Positions 37,005 through 45,480 of a DNA stretch of 56,727 nt are shown one piece after another. The number at the start of each line of letters is the position of its first letter. The stretch's first letter is position 1. The notes beneath the pieces were generated by a model. It was not told the origin of the DNA and searched no databases. It saw only the letters and a program-made list of their open reading frames with translations. This stretch comes from an uncultured Anaerobiospirillum sp. (GTDB lineage: Bacteria > Pseudomonadota > Gammaproteobacteria > Enterobacterales > Succinivibrionaceae). The stretch covers positions 1 to 56,727 of the forward strand of contig CALXNP010000002.1 of assembly GCA_944389785.1 (NCBI GenBank), written 5' to 3'. Both the position numbers and the translations under genes were made by a program.

Positions 37005-37859
37005 ATGCAAGAGCAAAAAGATTTAAATAAACAAGATGACATTGATGAACAAGTTCAAAATCAAGGTCAAAAACAAGATCAATCAAATATAAAAGCAGAT
37101 TCTACGTCAAATCAAACTAAGGATGAAAATAACTCTCAGCAAGAGCATGTTTATGTAGTACCACGCTATTTGCAAAAAGCTCTATATACACGCTCTAAAG
37201 CTCTAAATGAGAACTTTAGAGATTATGGTGTACCAACTTCTATACAAGAAAATTTGCGTGCTTTAGATAATACTGAGGGTGCATTAAGCAAAGGAAGCAG
37301 ATATGAGGATCCTAACGCATCAAAAGAGTACATTGAGGCCTTACATAAACAGCAGCAACAAGCTCAAGATGATGAGGATGATTTAGAACAAAGTCGTATT
37401 TATAAAAAAGCTAAATCACATATTTATAAAGTGAAATCACAAGAACAAAGTTTAAAAGATAAACTTTCAAAAAATTTTAAGATAGTTCTAGTAGTAATTG
37501 TTGGTTTAATTGGTTACTACATGTATGGTAATTATATTAGAGAGATGCCTAATGAATTAGATGAATTAAAACAAGCTTTACCTTTAAAAATAGATGAATA
37601 CACTACTATAAAAAAAATAGATGAGGATGATAAGGGGCTAACTATGTATATAGTTAAAGCTAATGAACTTTATGCAGGTTCTAATCCTCAGGAAATACAA
37701 ACAAGGTTAGATAATGTAGCACAAGGTGCACAAAATATGTGCAAAATACCTATTATTTACTCTATGATTGAATCTGGTAAGACTCTCACTGTATTATTAT
37801 CTACACAGGATGATGCTTATAAAAGCAGTATTATAATTGATAAATGTATTGAAAAATAA
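37005..37859 (+). CDS. hypothetical single-span membrane protein
   Basis: I do not recognise this protein. Residues 1-50 are a low-complexity Gln/Asp/Asn/Lys-rich tail, and residues 110-130 are a Gln/Glu/Asp-rich, coiled-coil-like region. One membrane helix lies at about 158-175 (IVLVVIVGLIGYYMYGNYI). The roughly 105-residue C-terminal part has two cysteines and would be periplasmic (N-in topology), ending in an alternating alpha/beta pattern. It begins 107 bases from the divergent ycaO and lies 12 bases before asd, so it may be co-transcribed with asd. Confidence 0.7.
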   Translation: MQEQKDLNKQDDIDEQVQNQGQKQDQSNIKADSTSNQTKDENNSQQEHVYVVPRYLQKALYTRSKALNENFRDYGVPTSIQENLRALDNTEGALSKGSRYEDPNASKEYIEALHKQQQQAQDDEDDLEQSRIYKKAKSHIYKVKSQEQSLKDKLSKNFKIVLVVIVGLIGYYMYGNYIREMPNELDELKQALPLKIDEYTTIKKIDEDDKGLTMYIVKANELYAGSNPQEIQTRLDNVAQGAQNMCKIPIIYSMIESGKTLTVLLSTQDDAYKSSIIIDKCIEK

Positions 37860-37871
37860 TTTGGGGGCAAT

Positions 37872-38984
37872 ATGCAAAAACTTGGTCTTGTAGGCTATAG
37901 AGGAATGGTAGGATCCGTCTTAATGCAACGTATGCAAGAAGAGGGTGATTTTACCAAAGTTACTACTTACTTTTTCTCCACATCACAAGCAGGTGCTAAA
38001 GCTCCTAAAGTAGACAATTTAGGCAGTGATTTATTATTAGATGCAAAAAGTATCGAGCATTTAATGGAAATGGATATTATCATCACTTGCCAAGGTGGTG
38101 ATTATACCAATGAAATTTATCCTCAATTAAAGCAAAAAGGTTTTAAAGGTTATTGGATTGATGCAGCTTCTGCTTTACGTATGCAGGATGACACTGTAAT
38201 TATCCTAGATCCTGTTAATAAGAATGTTATTGATACTGCCTTAAATAAGGGTATTAAATCATTTGCAGGTGGTAATTGTACTGTAAGCTTAATGCTTATG
38301 GCTTTAGCTGGTCTATTTAAGGCTGATTTAATTGAGTGGATTTCATCTTCAACTTATCAAGCTGCTTCTGGTGCTGGTGCTAAGAATATGCGTGAGCTTT
38401 TAGTGCAAATGGGTTGTTTACATGATGCAGTAAAAGCAGAGCTTAATGATCCTGCTAGCAGCATTTTAGATATTGAAAAGAAAGTAAGATTGGTTATGAA
38501 TAGTGATACTTTCCCAACAACTAATTTTACTGCTCCATTAGCAGGCTCTGTACTTCCATGGATTGATAAGGCTATGGAAAATGGCCAAAGTAAAGAAGAA
38601 TGGAAGGGTATGTCTGAAACTAACAAAATTTTAGGTTTAGCTCCAGCTACTGTTCCTGTTGATGGTAATTGTGTTCGTATTTCATCATTACGCTGCCATA
38701 GCCAATCATTAACTATCAAGTTGAAAAAAGATGTATCTATAGCTGAAATTGAGAATTTAATTAAGTCTCAAAATCAATGGGTTAGCATTGTAGAGAATGA
38801 TAAGGCTCAAACTTTAGCAAAGCTAACACCAGCTTATGTATCAGGTAGTCTTACAGTACCAATTGGCAGATTAAGAAAGATGATGATGGGTCCTACTTAT
38901 TTATCTGCCTTCACTGTAGGTGATCAATTATTATGGGGCGCAGCAGAGCCATTACGCCGTATGTTACGTATTTTAGTTGATTAA
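37872..38984 (+). CDS. asd: aspartate-semialdehyde dehydrogenase
   Basis: Asd reduces aspartyl-phosphate to the semialdehyde, a precursor of lysine, diaminopimelate, threonine and methionine. [16 protein letters not shown] is the NADP-binding start. [15 protein letters not shown] carries the catalytic Cys136, and [18 protein letters not shown] and [19 protein letters not shown] are gammaproteobacterial Asd hallmarks. Length 370 is normal. A GGGGG-like RBS precedes ATG 37872. Confidence 0.97.
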   Translation: MQKLGLVGYRGMVGSVLMQRMQEEGDFTKVTTYFFSTSQAGAKAPKVDNLGSDLLLDAKSIEHLMEMDIIITCQGGDYTNEIYPQLKQKGFKGYWIDAASALRMQDDTVIILDPVNKNVIDTALNKGIKSFAGGNCTVSLMLMALAGLFKADLIEWISSSTYQAASGAGAKNMRELLVQMGCLHDAVKAELNDPASSILDIEKKVRLVMNSDTFPTTNFTAPLAGSVLPWIDKAMENGQSKEEWKGMSETNKILGLAPATVPVDGNCVRISSLRCHSQSLTIKLKKDVSIAEIENLIKSQNQWVSIVENDKAQTLAKLTPAYVSGSLTVPIGRLRKMMMGPTYLSAFTVGDQLLWGAAEPLRRMLRILVD

Positions 38985-39005
38985 TAATAATTTCAAACCT
39001 CAATT

Positions 39006-39040
39006 AAAGCATCAAACTATCACATAGTTTGATGCTTTTT
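39006..39040 (+). terminator. rho-independent terminator after asd
   Basis: AAAGCATCAAACTA (39006-39019) pairs with TAGTTTGATGCTTT (39025-39038), followed by T's. Confidence 0.92.
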
Positions 39041-39096
39041 ACATTTTTAGATTATATGCATTTTGCTTAAGTTTATCAAAAAGATTAGTAGCTAAA

Positions 39097-39351
39097 ACCC
39101 TGCCCTAAAGGACGAGGATACAGTCGCATAGCGTAGGCACTTTTTAATAGATTATTCTTAGCTCATTAAGAATTTATGCTGTAAAAACTTTTCTTCTATA
39201 ATTAGTGACAAGATGGGCAGGACCTGTTTGGAGGGACCGTCAAGTAAATCTCATAAGAGTTAGACAGCAGAAACCCGCCGAAGCTTACAACAATAGCAGT
39301 ATTGTGGTTTAGTGGTAGGAATCCTCAGCCTTTAGGCTGGGGAGGACGTCA
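39097..39351 (+). mobile_element. tnpA/tnpB-less IS200/IS605-type remnant with omegaRNA-like right end
   Basis: The right part ends in a GC-rich hairpin (39323-39342, loop TTTA) followed by AGGACGTCA. This is the form of an IS605-family right end, the region that doubles as the 3' end of the TnpB-associated omegaRNA scaffold. The left part begins with CCTGCCCTAAAGGACGAGG (39099-39117), whose reverse complement resembles the right-end hairpin. About 200 non-coding bases lie between, with no tnpA or tnpB. One frame near 39210-39255 may be a relic of a tnpB 3' end. The family call is from memory of such termini, so it is an inference. Confidence 0.65.
39199..39351 (+). ncRNA. candidate omegaRNA-like scaffold
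   Basis: Inside the IS605-type remnant are two consecutive hairpins: ACAATA-GCAG-TATTGT (39290-39305) and CCTCAGCC-TTTA-GGCTGGGG (39323-39342). GC-rich blocks precede them in otherwise AT-rich DNA. This fits the 3' part of an omegaRNA; any guide would lie after 39351. Expression and a trans-acting TnpB are unknown. Confidence 0.4.
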
Positions 39352-39431
39352 AAAAATCTACTTGTAGATTGTAGATTTATAGCTTAAAATTGTAAGATAA
39401 GCGCTTAATTTTATACAATGAGGGCACTCTT

Positions 39432-39947
39432 ATGCTAGACAATGAAATTAGAAGTGTGTATTTAGTAGATGAATTGCAGTTAGGCAATAGACTAAATAAC
39501 TCACTACAAGGTTTAGATAGAGCAGATTTTGATCTGCTCTTGGCTATGCTGTCTCAAGATGTCTTAGATAATCCTCGTGTTCAAGACCCAAAGTTAGATA
39601 ATGGTGATGTTGATCTTAGAGCTAAATTTGAGCTGCAGCCTGAGATACGCAAGTATGCTCAAGAAGATGATTATATGCGTGCTGATCAGCAAAGTGATTT
39701 AATGCATGAAGAGGGTCATAGAGCTGTATTTTTTGCTCAATGTTTAAATAGAGATCCTTTAACACCAATGAAATATCATTTAGCTCCTGATGTTTATAAT
39801 CAATTTAGTCCTTTAAAACAAGAAAAAATTAGACGTTATTTTGAGGGTGAAGAATTAGATTACAGCAATAGAGTAAAGGAGCGTGGAGATGGCTTCTTAG
39901 TTGTAGATGAGATTAAAGAAGCCAAAAAGATCTCAGTTGATGTATAA
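39432..39947 (+). CDS. VC2046/SO_2500 family protein
   Basis: A 171-residue soluble protein. LVDELQLGNRLNNSLQGLDRADFDLLLAMLSQDVLDNP (about 11-48) matches the start of the VC2046/SO_2500 family (N-E-L-Q-G...RADF-LLLAML), which is found in marine and enteric gammaproteobacteria and has no known function. The C-terminal half is less conserved. It is convergent with smrA, with one base between the stops and no terminator between them. Confidence 0.8.
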   Translation: MLDNEIRSVYLVDELQLGNRLNNSLQGLDRADFDLLLAMLSQDVLDNPRVQDPKLDNGDVDLRAKFELQPEIRKYAQEDDYMRADQQSDLMHEEGHRAVFFAQCLNRDPLTPMKYHLAPDVYNQFSPLKQEKIRRYFEGEELDYSNRVKERGDGFLVVDEIKEAKKISVDV

Positions 39948-39948
39948 G

Positions 39949-40563
39949 TTAGCGTTTAGCATGTCTTTCAAAATTTTCACGAGAGGCTTTTTCGCCTTTT
40001 TTAAGAATGACAAGCAAGGCACCTGTACCACCTTTAAACTGTGGTGCAGAGTGATATGCTAGTACTTGAGGTATTTGTCGCAGCCAATGTGCTACATAGC
40101 TTTTAAGTACAGCTTTTTGTTTGGCTCTATCACTTTTACCATGCACAATTAGACAACATCTGTATTCATTAGTTAAACAATGCTTAATAAATTCAAGTGT
40201 ATAACTGTATGCTTGTTCAATAGTCTTACCATGTAAATCAATAAAGTCAGCTTCTTTATATTCACCATGTTTAAGTTTTTTTAGCATATATTGCTGAATA
40301 CCTTCTCGTCTAAAGGATAAAACTTCTTCTGGATCTACCATATGTACAAAAGCAGATGAGACAGGGTCACTTTCATCTTTTCTGTGAATACTAGCACTTG
40401 CTTGTTTTATTTTTGCAAGCTCTTTATCCATAATTGTACTTTGAGTAGCAATTTTATCTTGATTAATAATTTTAAGTTCTTGTGGGCTTGTTTTTTTTTC
40501 TGTATCTAATTCACTTAGTAACTCTAAAAAAGAATTAGTAGATTGATTTTTAGGTGTATTCAT
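39949..40563 (-). CDS. smrA: Smr-domain endonuclease-like protein SmrA (YdaL type)
   Basis: A 204-residue protein with a C-terminal Smr domain. VLSFRREGIQQYMLKKLKHGEYKEADFIDLHGKT (about 79-112) holds the DLHGKT motif. LIVHGKSDRAKQKAVLKSYVAHWLRQIPQVLAYHSAPQFKGGTGALLVILKK (about 138-190) includes the HGK turn and the GGTGAL motif. The ending ENFERHAKR is typical of SmrA/YdaL rather than SmrB. Smr domains nick nucleic acids; the exact cellular substrate is unsettled. Confidence 0.88.
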   Translation of the reverse strand: MNTPKNQSTNSFLELLSELDTEKKTSPQELKIINQDKIATQSTIMDKELAKIKQASASIHRKDESDPVSSAFVHMVDPEEVLSFRREGIQQYMLKKLKHGEYKEADFIDLHGKTIEQAYSYTLEFIKHCLTNEYRCCLIVHGKSDRAKQKAVLKSYVAHWLRQIPQVLAYHSAPQFKGGTGALLVILKKGEKASRENFERHAKR

Positions 40564-40773
40564 TTTTAATCACAATTTAATTAGCTATTAATTTAATGGA
40601 CTATATAATAACACAAACCACAAAAAGGTATTTGTAAGTGTTAATAACTTTGTAACTAATTTATTTTAAATAAAATATGCTAACATATTAATTAACAATT
40701 AATTAGCTTAAAAGTTTAGATTAATTTTAGCTATACTAATTTAGGTATAAAAATCACAATGCATGAGGTTATT

Positions 40774-41559
40774 ATGAAAAAGATCTTTACTACACTAACA
40801 CTAGCTTTAGCTTTAAGTGCTTGTACTAATTCAACTAATGTAGGTGTATCTAATGTTAATAGATCGCAATTGTTCTTATTTTCAAGCGATGAAATTAATG
40901 CAGAAGCTGCTAATTTGTATAGTCAAACTTTAAGTGAAAATCAAAGCAAACATACATTAAATACAGATAAAGCTTTATACAATAGAGTAAATAAAGTAGC
41001 ACAAAGATTAATAGCTAAGGCACCTTTTTTTAGAGAGGACGCTAAAGATTGGGCTTGGGAAGTTAATGTTATTAATGCAGATATTTTAAATGCGTGGTGT
41101 TTACCTGGTGGTAAGATTGCTGTATATAGTGGTTTAATTAAAGATCTTAAGTTAACTGATGATGAGCTTGCTGTAGTTATTGGTCATGAGATAGCACATG
41201 CTTTGCGTGAGCATAGTCGTGAGCAGGCAAGTTCTCAAGCTTTAACTCAAGGAGCAATTGGTATAGCTGGTATTTTTGGAATTGGTAACATAGGTGTAAG
41301 TTTATCAAATATAGCTAGTAATGTATTTATCAGTTTACCATTTAGTAGAGCACACGAAACAGAGGCTGATAGAATTGGTCTTGAGTTATGTGCTCTAGCA
41401 GGCTTTAATGTTGATGCAGGTGTAAGTGTTTGGCAAAAGATGTCACAAGCTAATAGTGATAAACCAATTGAGCTATTAAGCACACACCCATCAGATGAAA
41501 GTCGTATTTCTGATCTTGAGCGTTTATCTTCTGAATTAAAACTTCAGTACAAAAAATAA
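40774..41559 (+). CDS. loiP: M48 family metalloprotease lipoprotein, LoiP-like
   Basis: A 261-residue outer-membrane lipoprotein protease, probably in periplasmic protein quality control. A signal peptide ends in LALSAC (Cys17 lipidated). The zinc motif HEIAH (138-142) is in IGHEIAHALREHSREQAS. HETEADRIGLELCALAGFN (about 200-218) gives the third ligand, and STHPSDESRI closes the M48B pattern. I chose ATG 40774 (MKKIF) with GAGG upstream; ATG 40759 would put five residues before the signal. It resembles E. coli LoiP/YcaL. Confidence 0.87.
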   Translation: MKKIFTTLTLALALSACTNSTNVGVSNVNRSQLFLFSSDEINAEAANLYSQTLSENQSKHTLNTDKALYNRVNKVAQRLIAKAPFFREDAKDWAWEVNVINADILNAWCLPGGKIAVYSGLIKDLKLTDDELAVVIGHEIAHALREHSREQASSQALTQGAIGIAGIFGIGNIGVSLSNIASNVFISLPFSRAHETEADRIGLELCALAGFNVDAGVSVWQKMSQANSDKPIELLSTHPSDESRISDLERLSSELKLQYKK

Positions 41560-42584
41560 TTTATAAGACTTTGCAAACTAATTAAAATTAAAATTAGCAT
41601 TAAGGTGGTAAAGCGCATTTTACGCATAGATTTTAAGATAGAAATATCTCTAGGGTTCTGCATACCACCTATATCATCATAACGAACAAATTCACCTTTA
41701 TAATAACGAGGTCCCCCTAATTGTATATTTAAATTAGAACCTACTAAACCTAAGACAATTCCACTAATATAAGCATAATAGCTAGTGCTGACACGCTTTG
41801 ATGTTATAAAAGATGTTTTTACTGACAATAAAAAGAACATAGAAAATATATAAGCAGGTATAGCAAGCATAGCTTGTGTTATTCTATAAATGCCAATACC
41901 AAAATCTTTATACTCACTAAGCTTTTTATTATAAGTACGACATAATTCGTAGCATAAGCGCATAATAATAGCACCAGTAAAACCACAGACCACAAACCAG
42001 CAAATAATGGCAAAATTAATAAACATACGTAAAATTATATTCTCACAAGCAGCTTTACATATGCCCATAGTTGATAAATTGTCACAATCACGCAGTACCA
42101 TTGTTTGTAAGTATGTTCTAGCATCTTCTTTTTGATTTTTACGTAAAAGTTTATAAATTTTGGTTGCATCTTTAATAGCAGGTCTTGTTTCTAGCACTAA
42201 GATTAATAACATGAAAGAAATTACTATATCAAAATCGGCTATAAAACCAAAAAGTAAGCTTATAAACAAAAATACAATAATAATCATAAGAGGCAAAATA
42301 ATGCCAGCAAAGGTTTTTTCTTGGGGTGTATTTGTAGGTTTATTAACTTTTTTACCTAAATATAAAAATGTTTCATTAAAAGCACTGATACGCAGAGCTT
42401 TAGGTATAGGAATAAACATTTCAAATAAAAAAGCAAATAATACAATACAATAACTTTGGCTTAAAAAGTCTATAATTAAGCTTTGATTGGCTAATAATAA
42501 ACTTTTAATATCATTAAAATCACTATTGATATTGTTAAAGTCACCAAAGAAATTGTTAAAGTCAGCTAGTATATTGTCAAACAT
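41544..42584 (-). CDS. AmpE/CbiB-like membrane protein
   Basis: A 346-residue inner-membrane protein with four or more hydrophobic segments. LETRPAIKDATKIYKLLRKNQKEDARTYLQTMVLRDCDNLSTMGICKAACENIILRMF and NLNIQLGGPRYYKGEFVRYDDIGGMQNP match the AmpE/CobD/CbiB superfamily. No other cobalamin gene is near, so AmpE-like is more likely than CbiB, but ampD is also absent. The N-terminal stretch (1-30) is an Asn/Asp/Phe-rich repeat with DFNN/DFND units. Its start overlaps the mtnN stop by one base (TAATG), and its end overlaps the loiP end by 16 bases. Confidence 0.78.
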   Translation of the reverse strand: MFDNILADFNNFFGDFNNINSDFNDIKSLLLANQSLIIDFLSQSYCIVLFAFLFEMFIPIPKALRISAFNETFLYLGKKVNKPTNTPQEKTFAGIILPLMIIIVFLFISLLFGFIADFDIVISFMLLILVLETRPAIKDATKIYKLLRKNQKEDARTYLQTMVLRDCDNLSTMGICKAACENIILRMFINFAIICWFVVCGFTGAIIMRLCYELCRTYNKKLSEYKDFGIGIYRITQAMLAIPAYIFSMFFLLSVKTSFITSKRVSTSYYAYISGIVLGLVGSNLNIQLGGPRYYKGEFVRYDDIGGMQNPRDISILKSMRKMRFTTLMLILILISLQSLINYFLY

Positions 42585-43279
42585 TAAATGCTCTTTATTA
42601 CTTCAAGTAGTAGTTTAGTACCAGCAATAACAGCAGTTTGTGTGTTGTTAACAGAATCGCTGTTTGAGCTTTCATCTGCTTTATCTGAAATAGTTCTAAT
42701 AATAAGACAAGGTTTATCATAGCGATAGCAAGCATGACAAATAGCACAACTTTCCATTTCTAATGCTACAGCATCATTAAAAGTCTCAGTTAACGCTTTA
42801 ACTTTAGCAGTAGAATTAATAAAAGCATCGCCACTTATAATTAAACCTTGTTTTAAAGCAGAAACATGCTCAAATTGGTCTTTAAAAGCTAAAGCCTTAT
42901 TTAGAAGGTTTTGATCAGTTTCAAAATAAAGAGGATAGTCAGGTATTTGACCTTTAGCATAATTAAAAGCAGTAACATCAACATCGTGATAAGCACATTT
43001 TGTAGCAAGTACAGTATCACCAATATTAATATCCTTACCGATACCTCCTGCTATACCTATATTGATAATGCAATCTACATTATACTTTTCAATTAAAGCT
43101 ACAGTGGCACAAGCTGCACAAACTTTACCAATGCCACTTTGAGTTACGATAACTTCATGTTCTTGAATTTTACCTAGATAATAAGTATTAGATTTGTCGC
43201 TAATTTGTTCTATGTTAATAAGATCTTTTTTTATTTCAAAAATTTCTTCACGCATAGCACCAATAACGCCAATTTTCAT
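42584..43279 (-). CDS. mtnN: 5'-methylthioadenosine/S-adenosylhomocysteine nucleosidase
   Basis: MtnN splits adenine from MTA, SAH and 5'-deoxyadenosine, clearing inhibitors of SAM enzymes. MKIGVIGAMREEI, QSGIGKVCAACATVALIEKY, NIGIAGGIG, ALEMESCAICHACY (catalytic Glu region) and IRTISDKADESS are the expected motifs. Length 231 is normal. The ampE-like gene is translationally coupled to it. Confidence 0.96.
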   Translation of the reverse strand: MKIGVIGAMREEIFEIKKDLINIEQISDKSNTYYLGKIQEHEVIVTQSGIGKVCAACATVALIEKYNVDCIINIGIAGGIGKDINIGDTVLATKCAYHDVDVTAFNYAKGQIPDYPLYFETDQNLLNKALAFKDQFEHVSALKQGLIISGDAFINSTAKVKALTETFNDAVALEMESCAICHACYRYDKPCLIIRTISDKADESSNSDSVNNTQTAVIAGTKLLLEVIKSI

Positions 43280-43874
43280 ACATTACCTCACAAAAATTTG
43301 AATTACATACAATAAACAACAATTTTTCAGCATTAAAGAGCTAAATAAATTGTTTAATAGGGATTAAACAGTTTGTTTGCTAAAAAGTATTTAGCCTTTA
43401 GTCTTATTTATTAGCCTTGTTCTTTATATTTTTAATTTATTTAGTAGATAAATAGTAAAATATATGCTTCATTTTACAAACATTAATAGGCTATCTGTAT
43501 ATATCGTAATTATAACGCAATAGTTAATCCTTTATTGAGTTTATTCTACATAAAATTTTCAATAACAAGCTTAAAAATATTTACTTGACCTTCAAAACTT
43601 AAATTTTGTTCAAGATGTTTTTAATTGTTGATATTAAGATATATAAATCCACAAAATTTAGCAGTATAAAAATTGCTTTGGATCACGTTTTTACGGGGCA
43701 ATTTGCCACAAGTTATTACAATTTTATTTAAAAATTTTAACTTCATCAAAAAAGGCAGTAAAAACTATAGAGATATTTGTTTAATAAGTAGAAAATATAG
43801 ATATTAGGGTATGAGATAAATTTTCATATATTATTAAAGTTAACTATAAATAAAAAAATTATAAGAGGTGTCAA
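43280..43874. other. non-coding region between mtnN and glgC
   Basis: About 595 AT-rich bases between divergent genes. TGTTTAAT-AGGG-ATTAAACA (43351-43370) is a perfect 8-bp inverted repeat, possibly an operator. TGGATCACGTTTTTACG (43679-43695) resembles the MITE end at 11453-11469 at 14 of 17 positions. No gene is visible. Confidence 0.5.
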
Positions 43875-45188
43875 TTGGAAAACGCTCGTGACGTCGCTAA
43901 ACAGACTTTAGCATTAGTTCTTGCAGGAGGAAGAGGCAGTCGCTTGCATCATCTTACTGACTTCCGTGCTAAACCTGCAGTTTATTTTGGTGGTAAACAT
44001 CGTATTATTGATTTTGCTCTTTCAAATTGTGTAAATTCAGGTATTACACGTATAGGAGTTGTAACACAGTATAAATCTCACAGCTTATTACGTCACTTAC
44101 AAGCAGGTTGGTCATTTTTACGTGGTCAATTTAATGAATTTATTGATTTATTACCAGCACAGCAACGTATAGATGAAGAACATTGGTATCAAGGTACTGC
44201 TGATGCTGTTTATCAAAATATTGATATTATTAAAAATCATCATCCTAAGTATATTTTAATTTTAGCAGGTGACCATATTTATAAGATGGACTATGCTAAA
44301 TTAGTTATGGATCATATTTCACATCATGCTCCACTAACTGTAGCTTGTATTCCTATTGATAGATCACAAGCTTCTGCTTATGGTGTAATGAAGGTTGATG
44401 AGACAAATTTAATTACTGATTTTGTTGAAAAACCACAAGACCCACCATCTATGCCAAATGATCCAAATAAGTCATTGGCTTCAATGGGTATTTATGTTTT
44501 TGATGCTGAGTATTTATATCAGATCCTAAAAGAGGATGCTGAAAATAAAGATTCACATCGTGACTTTGGTATGGATATTATTCCAAGGTTAGTACAAGAG
44601 CGTAAAGCTTATGCTCATGATTTCTCAATATCATGTATTAGAAACATAGGTAATCCTGATATTTGCTATTGGCGTGATGTTGGTACTATTGATGCTTATT
44701 GGGAAGCTAATATGGACATAGCATCTATTCAGCCACAATTAGATGTTTATGATACTAATTGGCCAATTTGGACTCATCAAGTGCAAATGCCGCCTGCAAA
44801 ATATGTTTTAGATATTAATGGTACTTCATCAATTGTAAGAAACTCCGTATGTTCTGCAGGTTGTATTATTTCAGGATCATCAATTTGTGAGTCAGTATTG
44901 TTCTCAGGCTCTCGTCTGCACTCAAACTGCTTCTTAACAGAAGCTGTAGTGTTGCCAAACTGTGTAATTCACAGAGGTTGTCGCTTAACTAAGGTGATAA
45001 TAGATAGAGGTTGTGAGATACCAAGAGGCTTAATTGTTGGTGAAAATGCAGAGCTTGATGCAAAGCGTTTTTATAGATCAGAAGGTGGTGTTGTCCTAAT
45101 TACTAAGAAGATGCTTGAAAAACTAAGAGCAGATGAACCAGGACTATATGAGGATTTTGATAGCTATCGTACTTCTCGTCTATACTAA
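43875..45188 (+). CDS. glgC: glucose-1-phosphate adenylyltransferase
   Basis: GlgC makes ADP-glucose, the committed step of glycogen synthesis. LALVLAGGRGSRLHHLTDFRAKPAVYFGGKHRIIDFALSNC (12-52) holds the nucleotide-binding and allosteric regions. WYQGTADAVYQN, LAGDHIYKMDY, VEKP, SMGIYVFD and YWRDVGTIDAYWEANMD follow, then a left-handed beta-helix. Length 437 is normal. The start is TTG 43875, six bases after GAGG; no ATG fits the family N-terminus. It is monocistronic with its own terminator; glgA/B/P are not in the window. Confidence 0.95.
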   Translation: MENARDVAKQTLALVLAGGRGSRLHHLTDFRAKPAVYFGGKHRIIDFALSNCVNSGITRIGVVTQYKSHSLLRHLQAGWSFLRGQFNEFIDLLPAQQRIDEEHWYQGTADAVYQNIDIIKNHHPKYILILAGDHIYKMDYAKLVMDHISHHAPLTVACIPIDRSQASAYGVMKVDETNLITDFVEKPQDPPSMPNDPNKSLASMGIYVFDAEYLYQILKEDAENKDSHRDFGMDIIPRLVQERKAYAHDFSISCIRNIGNPDICYWRDVGTIDAYWEANMDIASIQPQLDVYDTNWPIWTHQVQMPPAKYVLDINGTSSIVRNSVCSAGCIISGSSICESVLFSGSRLHSNCFLTEAVVLPNCVIHRGCRLTKVIIDRGCEIPRGLIVGENAELDAKRFYRSEGGVVLITKKMLEKLRADEPGLYEDFDSYRTSRLY

Positions 45189-45208
45189 AAAATAGCAGGT
45201 GATTTTTT

Positions 45209-45250
45209 AGATTCTCAGTTTTTAAGGATAGGGCTGAGAATCTTTTTTTT
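45209..45250 (+). terminator. rho-independent terminator after glgC
   Basis: AGATTCTCAG (45209-45218) pairs with CTGAGAATCT (45234-45243), followed by eight T's. The remaining 230 bases to the next gene are AT-rich with no clear signal. Confidence 0.92.
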
Positions 45251-45480
45251 GCCTAATAATTTATTCCTATTAAATTTTTAATTTAAAGTAAATTTAATTA
45301 TAAATGAATTAGTCATTTGAAAAATAAAGCTTTTAATAATGTTTTGGCTAACTTATATATTCTAAGTTTATTATGAAAATGTAATATAAATCATATTATT
45401 TAGATTTTATATTGATTAAATTTTAAAAAATGAGCCTTATTTGCTAGAATAACTAAAAATTTTTTCAAGAGGAAAGTATA

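Noticed and set aside
41544..42584. Cobalamin CbiB as a firm call
   Set aside because: The sequence fits the AmpE/CbiB superfamily but no cobalamin gene is near, so only the superfamily is stated.
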